A stretch of 64,000 bases of DNA from Cohnella nanjingensis (GCF_014212125.1 NZ_JACJVP010000041.1:469-64468), one strand, 5' to 3'; shown: positions 15,669-23,939, counted from the stretch's first letter. The notes: generated by a model not told the origin, from the sequence alone. Numbers and translations: made by a program.

Positions 15669-16541
15669 ATGAAGGAGACGATGCTTGTGGGACCGTTCGC
15701 GGCGGATTTGCTGCAGGACAAGGTCGTTCTGATTACCGGCGGAGCCACTGGACTCGGGCGCGCGATGGGCGAGCAGTTTTTGCGGTTGGGCGCGAAGCTG
15801 GCGATCGCCGGCAGGCGCGAGGAAGTATTGAAGCAAGCGGCCGACGAGATGAGCCGGGACGGGGGCGAAGTATACGGCAAGAGCTGCGACGTGCGGGACC
15901 CTGCCCAAGTCAGCGCGCTCGTCGACGCGGTCGAGGAGCGGTTCGGACGAATCGACGCGCTAGTCAACAATGCGGCGGGCAACTTCATCAGTCCGATGGA
16001 GCGGCTCTCGCCCCGAGCCGTCGACGCGGTGCTAGGGATCGTCCTTCACGGGACGTTCTATATGACGCTGGAAGTGGGTAAAAGGTGGATCGCCCATGCG
16101 CAGCGGGGCACGATGCTGAATATCGCGACCACGTACGCTTCGAGCGGCTCGGGGTTCGTCGTCCCGTCCGCCGCGGCCAAGGCCGGCGTCCTCGCGCTGA
16201 CCCGCTCGCTCGCCGTGGAATGGGCGCGGCACGGCATCCGCCAAGTCGCCATCGCGCCGGGTCCCTTTCCCACCGAAGGCGCCTGGTCCAGGCTCTCGCC
16301 TACGCCGGAGCTCGAAGAGAAGCTGATGAACCGCGTCCCGATGGGACGGGTCGGGAACCCCGAGGAGCTCGCGCATCTGGCCGCGTATCTGATCTCCGAC
16401 TATGCCGGCTATATTAACGGCGAAGTCGTCACCATCGACGGCGGCGAATGGCTGCGGGGCGCCGGCCAGTTCAACGATCTGCTCGAAGTGACCGGCGAGC
16501 AATGGGACGTCCTGGCCGCATTGACGCGCAAAGGCAAGTGA
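15669..16541 (+). CDS. fadH: 2,4-dienoyl-CoA reductase, SDR family
   Basis: This 290-aa short-chain dehydrogenase reduces 2,4-dienoyl-CoA with NADPH in oxidation of polyunsaturated fatty acids. The Rossmann motif TGGATGLGRAMG is at about 24-35 and NNAAGNF near 100. The active-site stretch ATTYASSGSGFVVPSAAAKA matches the animal mitochondrial type: the classical YxxxK tyrosine is replaced by serine, and a tyrosine 12 residues earlier is used. IDGGEWL closes the fold. It resembles YkuF of Bacillus. A start at ATG 15681 (MLVGPF) is also possible. A thioesterase gene faces it. Confidence 0.88.
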   Translation: MKETMLVGPFAADLLQDKVVLITGGATGLGRAMGEQFLRLGAKLAIAGRREEVLKQAADEMSRDGGEVYGKSCDVRDPAQVSALVDAVEERFGRIDALVNNAAGNFISPMERLSPRAVDAVLGIVLHGTFYMTLEVGKRWIAHAQRGTMLNIATTYASSGSGFVVPSAAAKAGVLALTRSLAVEWARHGIRQVAIAPGPFPTEGAWSRLSPTPELEEKLMNRVPMGRVGNPEELAHLAAYLISDYAGYINGEVVTIDGGEWLRGAGQFNDLLEVTGEQWDVLAALTRKGK

Positions 16542-16640
16542 CGCGCGGGAGGGCGGCTGCCGGAGCGGTTGCCGTATCCGTGAACTTCGGCGGCTTATCG
16601 CGGTCGGGCATCGCACGCCCCCCCCGCACTACGGTGTCGA

Positions 16641-17111
16641 TCAGCGCGCCAGTCCTTGGCCCTCGAGCCCGGCGAACTTCTCGCGGACGGCCTCGGGGAT
16701 CGGCGTGCTGCTCCCCTGCGCTTTGTCGATATGAACCATCGCGCCGCGCCCCGTCGCCTTCAGCACGCCTGTGTCCGCTTGGACGATCGCGTACTCTAGA
16801 TCGAACGAGGACCGGCCGATTTTGGCCACCCGGACATGCAGCTTCAGCGGATCTTGGATATAGATCTGCGACAGATACTGGCATTCCAGATCGGCGACGA
16901 CGGTGATGGTTCGGTCGTTGAACAGCTCGTCCCTCAAGCCGAGCCGATCCAGATATTCGACGCGCCCTTGCTCGAAGTAGATGAAGTAGCTTACGTTGTT
17001 CACATGGCCGAGGATATCGGTCTCGCAGTAGCGGACTTTGATCGACGTGGAGAAGTTGAACTTCTGCAGCCAGACCTGCGGGTCTGTTCCTACGTACGGC
17101 GCGTTTCTCAT
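16641..17111 (-). CDS. Acyl-CoA thioesterase, hotdog (4HBT) family
   Basis: This 156-aa YbgC/FadM-like thioesterase splits acyl-CoA into free acid and CoA. The motif VRYCETDILGHVNNVSYFIY with the Asp and His of the hotdog active site is near 27-46, and EQGRVEYL follows on the central helix. The length is usual for the family. It converges on the dienoyl-CoA reductase gene, so both may serve fatty-acid breakdown. The substrate range cannot be read from the sequence. Confidence 0.85.
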   Translation of the reverse strand: MRNAPYVGTDPQVWLQKFNFSTSIKVRYCETDILGHVNNVSYFIYFEQGRVEYLDRLGLRDELFNDRTITVVADLECQYLSQIYIQDPLKLHVRVAKIGRSSFDLEYAIVQADTGVLKATGRGAMVHIDKAQGSSTPIPEAVREKFAGLEGQGLAR

Positions 17112-17197
17112 GGGTTAACCATCCTTTCTCGTGTGCGAACCTGAACCTGATCCTGATCCTACCATCATATACGATCTTGCAATCAAGGAGAATCCAT

Positions 17198-18079
17198 TTG
17201 AATCTACAAACGCGCATTTTGAACGCCTTGTCAGACGAGCAATACCAGGAGATTCAAGCGCTGCACCGGCTCTGCGAATCGGCCGAAGGTCTGCACCTGA
17301 AGATCAACTGGGATATGATCAAGAACCGGCTCGGCGACGAACGCAACGACTATTTGGCCTACGCGGACGGACGCCTGATCGGCTACTTGGCGTTGTACGT
17401 CTTCCATGACGGAGAGGCGGAGGTCAGCGCGATCGTGCACCCGGACCATCGACGTCAAGGCATATTCGCAACCTTGCTGGAGGAAGCCCGGAAGGAACTG
17501 GTCGACCGGCGCATCCCGCAATTCCTCTTCATCGTAGACGAGAAGTCGTCATCCGGGCAAGCGGTCGCCCGCCGTCTCGGCACCCGCTTCGACCACTCCG
17601 AATTCAAGATGAAGACCGCGGCTGGCGAAGCCGTTCTAGCCGACACCCACCCTCTCTCGCTCACGCGCGCGACGGAGCGCGATCTGGCGGATATGGCGGA
17701 GCTGGACGGCGCCTGCTTCGGTCCCGAATTCTCCGAAGTATCGGAGCGCTCGAGGCGGGACATGGATCATCCTCAGCGGCTGCACTATCTGTACCGCGAA
17801 GACGGCCGGCTCATCGGCAAGGTCAATCTGAACGTCATCGAGCCGGGGCTTGGGTTTGTGTACGGCTTCTGCATCCGGCCGAACCGCCAAGGCCAAGGCA
17901 TCGGACGCGCTATGCTCTCCGCCCTGATGGCACGCTATCAGGATCAAGTGGACGCCTTCGCGCTCGAGGTCTTCGGGGAGAATCGACACGCCCTGCGCCT
18001 GTACGAACGATGCGGCTTCCGGTTGATCTCCCAGGACGATTACTACGCGCTGCCGACCTCCGCGCAGGAGCGCCAATGA
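17198..18079 (+). CDS. GNAT acetyltransferase with two acetyltransferase-like halves
   Basis: This 293-aa protein has two GNAT-like halves. The first has acetyl-CoA-loop residues HPDHRRQGIFATLL (about 88-101). The second has RPNRQGQGIGRAML (about 227-240) and the usual end LYERCGFRLIS. The start is taken at TTG 17198, which has AAGGAG seven bases upstream. The substrate is unknown. The stop overlaps the ATG of the small membrane-protein gene that follows (ATGA), so they are coupled. Confidence 0.8.
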   Translation: MNLQTRILNALSDEQYQEIQALHRLCESAEGLHLKINWDMIKNRLGDERNDYLAYADGRLIGYLALYVFHDGEAEVSAIVHPDHRRQGIFATLLEEARKELVDRRIPQFLFIVDEKSSSGQAVARRLGTRFDHSEFKMKTAAGEAVLADTHPLSLTRATERDLADMAELDGACFGPEFSEVSERSRRDMDHPQRLHYLYREDGRLIGKVNLNVIEPGLGFVYGFCIRPNRQGQGIGRAMLSALMARYQDQVDAFALEVFGENRHALRLYERCGFRLISQDDYYALPTSAQERQ

Positions 18080-18252
18080 AGAACTATTCATTGCTCCTCT
18101 CCGTCGGCTTGTTGGCCGTGTTCTTCTTGGCCGTCTTCCTCTCTTCCGGCCGAAGCTCGGACTTCGCGGACAGCTTAGAGTGGGCGACGAAGTTCATCTT
18201 GCCTTGGTTGTTCTTCTTCGCCTTTATCTTGATTTTCGGCAGACGAAAATAA
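18076..18252 (+). CDS. Small membrane protein with two helices
   Basis: This 58-aa protein begins MKNYSLLLSVGLLAVFFLAV and has a second helix WLFFFAFILIFG, ending in a basic GRRK. Its ATG overlaps the stop of the GNAT gene, and a terminator follows at once, so it is the last gene of a two-gene unit. No family is recognised. It could anchor or modulate the acetyltransferase, but that is a guess. Confidence 0.7.
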   Translation: MKNYSLLLSVGLLAVFFLAVFLSSGRSSDFADSLEWATKFILPWLFFFAFILIFGRRK

Positions 18253-18263
18253 CGGCAAATAAA

Positions 18264-18296
18264 AAGGCCCGTCGCGTCGCGAGACGGGCCTTTTTT
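18264..18296. terminator. Bidirectional terminator
   Basis: Arms AAGGCCCGTC and GACGGGCCTT are followed on plus by TTTTTT and on minus by TTTTT. It serves the GNAT unit and the convergent GGDEF/HD-GYP gene. Confidence 0.92.
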
Positions 18297-18321
18297 GATC
18301 GGCGCTCTAAGCGCATGCTGC

Positions 18322-20193
18322 TCATCCCGCAAAGGAATCCCCTTCGCCATGAACCTCTTGCCGAACGGTTTCCAAGCTCGGATCCATCTTGCGCTTCATA
18401 TAGGGAACGAACACTTGGACAAGCACCGGATCGAACTGGGTCCCGGAGCAGCGCTCCAGCTCGTGCAGCGCTTCTTCGAACGACTTGGTCTCCTGATACG
18501 GCCGCTCGGTCGTCATCGCGTCGAACGAATCGATAATGCAGAGCATACGGGCCAGCCGGGGGATCTCCAGGCCTTTCAGCCCGTGAGGGTATCCTTTGCC
18601 GTCATATCGCTCGTGGTGCAGTTCGACCAACGGGACCAGCTCTTTGTACTTCCCGGTGGCGAGGACGAACTCCTTGCCCCACAGCACGTGCTTCTTGACG
18701 ATCTCCCATTCTTCGTTCGTCAGCCGCGTCTTCTTGTTCAGGATATCCCGAGGGATCTCCAACTTCCCGATATCGTGAATAAGGGCACCCAGCGCCAGGA
18801 CGCGGCGCTCTTCTTCGCTCAGGCGAAGCTCGTCGGCCATCTCGACTGCGTACGAGAAGACGCGCTTGGAGTGCTTGAACGTGTACACGTCCTTGGACAG
18901 GAAAATCCGGATCTGCTGTTCGATCTCGTTCATCTCGTCTTCGATGCTGATCGGCAGACTGCTCTGCTCGCCGTAGATGAGAACCGTATTTTTCCCTTTA
19001 GCCTTCGCTACGTAGAGCGCGCGGTCGGCGAGATCAACGAGCTGAGATTTGTCGTAGCTCATCTCGCTCACTTCTATGATGCCGGCCGAAAATGAGATGC
19101 AGCCGTGCGGGAGCACCTCTACGCCCTCGTATGGGGTATCGTTCACGTGTTTGCGGAGATTGTCGATGAATACTTTGGCACGGTCCTGCGCGTAACCCGG
19201 GAGGATGATCGCGAATTCCTCTCCGCCGTACCGGGCGACGAACAACCGATCCGGTTCGCACACCTCCTTCAGCATTTGGCCGAAGAAGCCTAGCAGCTTG
19301 TCTCCCTGGGGATGGCCGTACTTGTCGTTGAACTTCTTGAAGTCGTCCAGGTCAAGCAGGGCCAAGGAAAAGGTCGTTCCGCGTTCCCGGTATTCCTTGA
19401 TGAAATCCTCTAGCTTTTCCTCGAAGTAGCTATGATTGAAGAGACCCGTTCGTTGATCCTTGTTCGCTTTTTCGTTCAATTGATCGTACATGTTGAATAA
19501 TTGTCTAAAAGCGTGGGAGAGCAGCATGGCAACCGCCAAGAAAAGGAACAATCCGAACGTGCGGTTATGAACAAGCAAAATCACGAGGACTAACGAGAGC
19601 AAAAGTGTGCTAAGGTAAGCGAAAAGGGCATCCGACAAGAAAATGCGCATAATTCCGAACAGGTTGCCTTTATGAACCAAATAGAGATAGAATCCCAGCG
19701 CCAATGCGTTCAGTAGAAAATAAACGATCAACGCTAGAATATAAGAATGCAGGCGGCTTATCTCGATTGTACCTAGATGGCCTCCTGTCAGCTTAAAGGC
19801 TGCGCCAGCTCCGGTGATCATGATCGTATAGGCCGAGAAATTAACGATATGCTTCCACCATAAGGTTTTGCGGTTAAAAAAGAAAGCGATCAAGAAGCCG
19901 AAGAACAGTACCGACAAAGAAAAGTCGAATCCATATACGAAAATTACCGCGAGATAGACCGACGAATCCATCGATTGAAAATTCCCGTCAGGCGGAAGTC
20001 GAAACATATAACGATCCAAAATCTGAACCGCGGCGACCAGAGCGTACACCAGTACCCAATCGTTAATCGAATAGGATAGGAAGGAGAGTCGATTATTCGT
20101 GATAAAAAGAACAGCACCAATAAGGCAGACGAACGCAAGATAGCCGATGGTAGGTTGCTTCAATTGCCTAATCAATCTGCTGGCCACTCCCAT
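18322..20193 (-). CDS. Membrane GGDEF + HD-GYP protein (c-di-GMP synthesis and breakdown)
   Basis: This 623-aa protein has an N-terminal block of about six or seven helices, a GGDEF domain and a C-terminal HD-GYP domain. The GGDEF site reads RYGGEEFAIILPGY, a catalytically competent form, and LDDFKKFNDKYGHPQGD holds the metal and nucleotide residues. The HD-GYP part has GALIHDIGKLEIP, ELHHERYDGKGYP and IIDSFDAMT, all intact. It may therefore both make and degrade c-di-GMP; which activity prevails is not predictable. It follows the gene for a 34-aa peptide and a DUF5317 gene on the same strand, separated by a hairpin. GGAG lies five bases before the ATG. Confidence 0.92.
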   Translation of the reverse strand: MGVASRLIRQLKQPTIGYLAFVCLIGAVLFITNNRLSFLSYSINDWVLVYALVAAVQILDRYMFRLPPDGNFQSMDSSVYLAVIFVYGFDFSLSVLFFGFLIAFFFNRKTLWWKHIVNFSAYTIMITGAGAAFKLTGGHLGTIEISRLHSYILALIVYFLLNALALGFYLYLVHKGNLFGIMRIFLSDALFAYLSTLLLSLVLVILLVHNRTFGLFLFLAVAMLLSHAFRQLFNMYDQLNEKANKDQRTGLFNHSYFEEKLEDFIKEYRERGTTFSLALLDLDDFKKFNDKYGHPQGDKLLGFFGQMLKEVCEPDRLFVARYGGEEFAIILPGYAQDRAKVFIDNLRKHVNDTPYEGVEVLPHGCISFSAGIIEVSEMSYDKSQLVDLADRALYVAKAKGKNTVLIYGEQSSLPISIEDEMNEIEQQIRIFLSKDVYTFKHSKRVFSYAVEMADELRLSEEERRVLALGALIHDIGKLEIPRDILNKKTRLTNEEWEIVKKHVLWGKEFVLATGKYKELVPLVELHHERYDGKGYPHGLKGLEIPRLARMLCIIDSFDAMTTERPYQETKSFEEALHELERCSGTQFDPVLVQVFVPYMKRKMDPSLETVRQEVHGEGDSFAG

Positions 20194-20235
20194 TCAGGCT
20201 CCGACCTTTCACAAATTCGAATCAAATAAAACAAA

Positions 20236-20257
20236 GGAAACAGGATGGCCCTGTTCC
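20236..20257 (-). terminator. Terminator or attenuator before the GGDEF/HD-GYP gene
   Basis: Arms GGAAACAGG and CCCTGTTCC enclose a short loop, with a T-rich tail (TTTGTTTTATTT) on the minus strand. It lies between the 34-aa peptide gene and the GGDEF/HD-GYP start, so it would set the ratio of the two. Confidence 0.6.
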
Positions 20258-20309
20258 CCGTCCTTACCTATGATATTCGATGTGATATCAAAAAATCCTA
20301 CTAGGTTTG

Positions 20310-20414
20310 TTAACCAAGCTTCCAACCGGACGTCAGCGCTACGACAACGGAAGCTACGATTAGTGCGTTGATGACGATACGACCAATTTTGATACCTTCG
20401 AACGATTTTTTCAT
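20310..20414 (-). CDS. 34-residue membrane peptide in a c-di-GMP operon
   Basis: The frame starts MKKSFEGIKIGR, has a hydrophobic stretch IVINALIVASVVVAL, and ends TSGWKLG. AAGGAG stands exactly eight bases before the ATG, as good a ribosome-binding site as any in the window. The N-terminus is basic, so the peptide probably crosses the membrane once or is exported by a signal-like helix. It has no cysteine, so it is not an Agr-type thiolactone precursor. It is 45 bp downstream of DUF5317 and upstream of a GGDEF/HD-GYP gene. I recognise no family; a signalling or regulatory micropeptide is my guess. Confidence 0.65.
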   Translation of the reverse strand: MKKSFEGIKIGRIVINALIVASVVVALTSGWKLG

Positions 20415-20459
20415 TTGACATTCTCCTTTTTATTGTTTAATAGTATGGACGAATCTATG

Positions 20460-21041
20460 TTATTTTGTTTGCACAAATGATGCTCTCACTTTGTTCTTCA
20501 ACATGACGCTCTGCAAATACAGGAAGATGCCCACATTCATCACGACGTCGCCGATGCTGATGACTTGCGTTCGCGGATATGGCGGGGCTATCGGAATGAT
20601 ATCCCCCAGAAACGACAAGCGGGTAGAGTCGTCCAGCGCGTAATGCTTGGCGGCGCCAACGCCATCCTTCAGCATTTGCGTGTAGATCGGATCAAGGACT
20701 GCCGCGGCATCCAGAGATACCGGCATTCGGCCGCCGTTCACCAGCATAACGAGGAAGTTCATCGCCACCCCGATGAAGATAATCCAGATGCCGCTCTCCT
20801 TGCGGTTGAGCCACAGCACATAGAGCCCAACGACGTAAACCGCCATAAACAACCAGCCGCTGTACTGCCCCACAAACGAAACGCGATCTTGGATCGAAAA
20901 GACAATCAACTGTACGGCTAGCAAAGCGGGGAAAATCCATCCGCCTCGAATGCGGATCTGCGAGAGCGCGACAAGCCCGGGGCGCCAGCCGGCGCGCAAG
21001 AGCCCGATGATGAGCCCGATTACGATCCCATCGTAGACCAT
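20460..21041 (-). CDS. DUF5317 membrane protein
   Basis: This 193-aa protein matches the DUF5317 family of uncharacterised membrane proteins. It has about five helices; between two of them lies the conserved NGGRMPVS segment, followed by a loop with LSFLGDIIPI and ISIGDVVMNVGIF. It starts 33 bp after the stop of the HTH gene and is followed by the 34-aa peptide gene, all on the minus strand. The short gaps make an operon likely. Its function is unknown; position suggests a partner of the peptide or of the GGDEF/HD-GYP protein. Confidence 0.8.
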   Translation of the reverse strand: MVYDGIVIGLIIGLLRAGWRPGLVALSQIRIRGGWIFPALLAVQLIVFSIQDRVSFVGQYSGWLFMAVYVVGLYVLWLNRKESGIWIIFIGVAMNFLVMLVNGGRMPVSLDAAAVLDPIYTQMLKDGVGAAKHYALDDSTRLSFLGDIIPIAPPYPRTQVISIGDVVMNVGIFLYLQSVMLKNKVRASFVQTK

Positions 21042-21074
21042 CTGCTTAATTCCCTTCTCTACTCCGGAGATGGA

Positions 21075-21254
21075 TTAGATCGCCATCGAGCGGACCGTGC
21101 CCGGCTTCGGTTGATCCTTCGTCAGAATGTACGTCTTGCCGAACTTCCTGCAGCGTACCTTGCCCTCTCGACACCATCTCTTCACGTGATCTTGGTGAAC
21201 GCCCCATAGCTTTGAAGCTTCTTCGGTAGTCATAATCTGAGTTAGTGGGTCCAA
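21075..21254 (-). CDS. Small excisionase-type HTH protein
   Basis: A 59-aa frame opens at TTG 21254 with AGGAGG upstream; an internal ATG at 21233 gives 52 aa (MTTEEASKLWGVHQDHVKRW). The pattern of an N-terminal T-x-E-E-A-S-K-L-W-G-V helix-turn-helix, a CREGKV wing, and YILTKDQPKPG matches small MerR/excisionase-like DNA-binding proteins often found in Firmicute genomes. No recombinase is near, so a transcriptional role is more likely than excision. It is the first gene of the DUF5317-peptide-GGDEF group and may control it. Confidence 0.7.
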   Translation of the reverse strand: MDPLTQIMTTEEASKLWGVHQDHVKRWCREGKVRCRKFGKTYILTKDQPKPGTVRSMAI

Positions 21255-21347
21255 GTCTAGGTCGTCCTCCTCATGCGGGTCATGCTAGCATTCGGGATAG
21301 GGGATGATCTACCAACATTTTCTAACTTCCTGACATGATTATAGAAT

Positions 21348-21361
21348 GTCCGACATCGGAC
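21348..21361. promoter_or_regulatory. Palindrome upstream of the HTH-DUF5317 operon
   Basis: GTCCGA-CA-TCGGAC is a perfect palindrome about 95 bp ahead of the HTH gene start, enclosed by TGAC/GTCA. It is a candidate operator, possibly for the small HTH protein itself. Confidence 0.4.
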
Positions 21362-21598
21362 GTCAACAGATTTCGAGAAATATTTTCCAACTTTTTTTCA
21401 TAGAGCCATGGATAGGAAGATTGGAATGATTCGAAGTGGCTGCTTTGCCGCCAAATGTCGCCTCAAATAGCGGTCCGTCGCCGATTCCGGATGTTTGGCG
21501 AGTTCGGTCGGACCCCCTCGAAGATGACCCTCCGGCCTTCGGCCCCCGCTACCGTTCTCCTATCGAACCTTTGAGCGTTGATTTTTGTCCAAAAGAAA

Positions 21599-21618
21599 AA
21601 CCGCCCAATGCGGCGGTT
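21599..21618 (-). terminator. Terminator of the 73-aa gene
   Basis: Arms AACCGCC and GGCGGTT, followed on the minus strand by a T run (AAAAGAAAAA on plus). The stem overlaps the last base of the stop codon. Confidence 0.8.
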
Positions 21619-21839
21619 CATTCTTCTATTACTTGTGCATTTTTCCCCTCATGATAGTCTTCCCAAAGCGGGCTGATGTATTTCTCTAATGTTTTTACGA
21701 CGTCATCTCTTCGGCTCTCTTCGATATTTACAGTGTCATTTGAAATATCATTTCTAATTCGTATGAGCACAAATAAAGGAGGTAATGCTACCTCACGGAG
21801 AGCCTTAATCATGTTTTCTTCTTGTGGCGTAATATCCAT
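21618..21839 (-). CDS. Hypothetical acidic 73-aa protein
   Basis: It starts MDITPQEENMIKALREVALP and ends WEDYHEGKNAQVIEE. It is soluble, acidic and probably helical, without a signal or membrane segment. AAAGGA lies about 13 bases upstream of the ATG, a loose ribosome-binding site. A terminator immediately follows, supporting a real gene. I recognise no family. The 213 bp between it and the Fic gene hold nothing I can name. Confidence 0.6.
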   Translation of the reverse strand: MDITPQEENMIKALREVALPPLFVLIRIRNDISNDTVNIEESRRDDVVKTLEKYISPLWEDYHEGKNAQVIEE

Positions 21840-22052
21840 AACGTATCTTTTTTCCTTTCTAGCAGATTATACAAATATTATAAACCCTGACAACAGTGTT
21901 AGGGTCAAGCCTGGTTGGACGAAAGATGGGTTGAGCATCCGCCCAAGCTCGCCCACGATGACGCGAGGGGTGCTGGCTCGTGCACCGAACTTCAAGGCTG
22001 TCCCACCATGTCCCCGATCTCGAACGATCCAATACCGCGGATGCCAGGCGAT

Positions 22053-22787
22053 TCACACCGATAGCATGACTTCGAGATTGTGTTTCACTTCAGCAGCAAT
22101 CAAGTCCATGATCGGCTGGAGATCCCCATGATCAGCCTTCTCCAAAGCGGTGTAGTAGATGTCACGGTTTTCATTCCTAATAATCGCAGGCGGGTAACCT
22201 GTCTTCATCAGGATGACATTCATCGCAAGCCGACTTACTCTGCCGTTCCCGTCATTGAAGGGATGTATAGCTGTTAATTTATGGTGGAATACTGCCGCCA
22301 GTTCTATGGGGTGCATCGCATTCCTCATACCGTCATACCACTGAATTAATGCTTCCATTTCAGATGTGACATGAATAGCAGGGGTATAATGATGAATAAC
22401 GCCTGACAAGGTTAGAACGTGGTTATCTTCTTTCTTGTACTCGCCCGGTGAAAAATCGATATCTCGGACGCCTTGAAAGAGAATCGCATGGAATTCCTTA
22501 ATCATTCCTTCAGTCAATTCCCTTTGCTCGATACCTTCTCGCAAGAAGTCGATTGCTTCGGCATGGTTAACAATCTCAAGATGCTCTCGGAGCGATTTGC
22601 CCTTGACCGTGAGACCTTCCCGTAGGAAAAATGCGGTCTCTTGAATGGTAAAGGTGTTTCCCTCTATGGCGTTCGAATGATACGTCCATTCTTCGCGGAA
22701 CTTTTGAGCGAGTGTATTCATGATGTCCGGATGAAGCGGGCGCCGCGCATCCACTAGTTTGCGCATTGCGTCAATTTTCTCGAACAT
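22053..22787 (-). CDS. Fic-domain protein, N-terminal self-inhibited class
   Basis: This 244-aa protein probably transfers AMP (or another nucleotide moiety) to a protein hydroxyl. The catalytic motif HPFNDGNGRVSR is complete. Near the N-terminus SNAIEGN fits the inhibitory [S/T]xxxE[G/N] motif of class II Fic proteins, so it can block its own ATP site without a separate antitoxin. The ATG at 22787 (MFEKIDAMRK) is chosen because relatives begin this way; a GTG three codons earlier is too close to AAGGA. Target protein unknown. No antitoxin gene is adjacent. Confidence 0.9.
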   Translation of the reverse strand: MFEKIDAMRKLVDARRPLHPDIMNTLAQKFREEWTYHSNAIEGNTFTIQETAFFLREGLTVKGKSLREHLEIVNHAEAIDFLREGIEQRELTEGMIKEFHAILFQGVRDIDFSPGEYKKEDNHVLTLSGVIHHYTPAIHVTSEMEALIQWYDGMRNAMHPIELAAVFHHKLTAIHPFNDGNGRVSRLAMNVILMKTGYPPAIIRNENRDIYYTALEKADHGDLQPIMDLIAAEVKHNLEVMLSV

Positions 22788-22910
22788 ATATTTCACTATT
22801 CCTTCCGCATACTGTTCTATTCTTCATTATATCAGAAGCACATCCGATAAATACGCTATTCCACACGAGGTGGATTGATATTCCCGGATATCTCGCGCTG
22901 TTGGCGGTTA

Positions 22911-23013
22911 CTCGTAATCTGTCGATAGGTCCACCCTTCTTCTACATGTAAACGCACAGCCTCTTTCTATCACTTCCGAATAGAAATTTGAACTTTTGTC
23001 CCAAAGTCGCCAT
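22911..23013 (-). pseudogene. Decayed IS3-family transposase orfA start
   Basis: From ATG 23013 the frame reads MATLGQKFKF, then needs frameshifts to continue as a YSEEVIER...LHVEEGWTYRQIT-like stretch. That is the N-terminal pattern of IS3/IS150-group OrfA proteins. Beyond about 22911 nothing recognisable remains. In the unshifted frame a stop comes after 23 codons, so it is dead. Confidence 0.6.
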
Positions 23014-23086
23014 AAAAATGCACCCCTTAGAAATCATCGGAATAACCGGGGGTTGTTCCAATGTCTATTCTAAGAGGTGCACCTCA
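22911..23086 (-). mobile_element. Remnant of an IS3-family insertion sequence (one end)
   Basis: The element end begins at about 23086, reading TGAGGTGCACCTCTTAGAA on the minus strand. A related inverted copy, TTCTAAGGGGTGCA, lies just before the broken orfA (about 23019-23032), so the two can form a hairpin. The other end and orfB are missing. It lies between the Fic gene and the glycerophosphodiesterase gene. The remaining 22797-22910 stretch holds no gene. Confidence 0.55.
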
Positions 23087-23139
23087 CGGGCAGCCAGGCT
23101 TTCTGAGTCGACCGATGAGTTGGAGAAGCGTCGGCGCCG

Positions 23140-23916
23140 TTAAACCGCTGCGATGCGATCCGACGCCCGCCTGCGCAGCGCCGGCAGAATGTCGTTGACC
23201 GTCATTAGCGAGACGCCGCAGGACAGCGCGTAATCCACTTGCTCCTCGTCGTCGGGGCAGTAACACCAGGCCAGCAGCCCTAGGCTGCGCATCTGCGCGA
23301 CGAGCTCGGACGTCAGCAGCTTCATCGGCAGGCCGACCGCCCACATTTTCGCGTAGGTGCCGGCCTCCCCATGCTCGAAATTCGACATGAGCGCCGCGGG
23401 AAATCCCTGCGTCTTCACGCCGTGCACTTCGTGCAGATAGGCGATGATGCCGGCATCGAAGCAGGTGAACACGCATCGCGCGAGGAGTCCGGAAGCCTCC
23501 AGCATCGGGACGACCTTGTCCGCGATTGCCCGCGCCTGCTCGCTCGGCTTGATCTCCACGTTCAGCAGCGTATCCGGATAAGCCGCCATCAGCTCGCACA
23601 GCTCCGCGAACGTCGGGATGCGCAAGCCTTCGAACGACCGCCCGAACCAGCCGCCGGCATCTAGCCTTTTCAGCTCCGCGAGGGTTAATTCATTCACGCT
23701 CCCCGTGCCGTCGGTCGTGCGGTCGACCGTATCGTCATGGATGACTACGGTGACGCCATCCTTGGACATCCGCAGGTCGAACTCCAGCATATCGACGCCC
23801 CGCTTCAACGCTTCCTCGAACGCCAGCAGCGTATTCTCGGGATAGGCCGCTTTGTAGCCCCGATGGCCTGCCACGACGATTCGCGATTCGTCGGTCAGAC
23901 GTTCTATGGTCGCCAT
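23140..23916 (-). CDS. ugpQ: Glycerophosphodiester phosphodiesterase
   Basis: This 258-aa GDPD enzyme hydrolyses glycerophosphodiesters to glycerol-3-phosphate and an alcohol. Catalytic motifs are at the N-terminus: GHRGYKAAYPENTLLAF with the first His, then EFDLRMSKDGVTVVIHDDTVDRTT-type residues with the Glu/Asp metal ligands and second His. NVEIKPSE holds a third acidic ligand. There is no signal peptide, so it acts in the cytoplasm on imported substrate. GGAGG is eight bases before the ATG. It is the last gene of the ugp operon, 23 bp after the binding-protein gene. Confidence 0.92.
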   Translation of the reverse strand: MATIERLTDESRIVVAGHRGYKAAYPENTLLAFEEALKRGVDMLEFDLRMSKDGVTVVIHDDTVDRTTDGTGSVNELTLAELKRLDAGGWFGRSFEGLRIPTFAELCELMAAYPDTLLNVEIKPSEQARAIADKVVPMLEASGLLARCVFTCFDAGIIAYLHEVHGVKTQGFPAALMSNFEHGEAGTYAKMWAVGLPMKLLTSELVAQMRSLGLLAWCYCPDDEEQVDYALSCGVSLMTVNDILPALRRRASDRIAAV

Positions 23917-23939
23917 GCTTGTCGCCTCCGATCGGTCTC

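Noticed and set aside
16020..16200. Apparent loss of the catalytic Tyr in the SDR enzyme at 15669
   Set aside because: The Ser in place of Tyr of YxxxK is normal for 2,4-dienoyl-CoA reductases of this type; an upstream Tyr is used.
20310..20414. 34-aa peptide as an AgrD-type autoinducer precursor
   Set aside because: It has no cysteine or serine at a ring position and no AgrB-type protease is adjacent; DUF5317 is not an AgrB.
21859..22056. 65-codon minus-strand frame between the 73-aa gene and the Fic gene
   Set aside because: No ribosome-binding site, Arg/Ser/Trp-rich random-looking text and no family resemblance.
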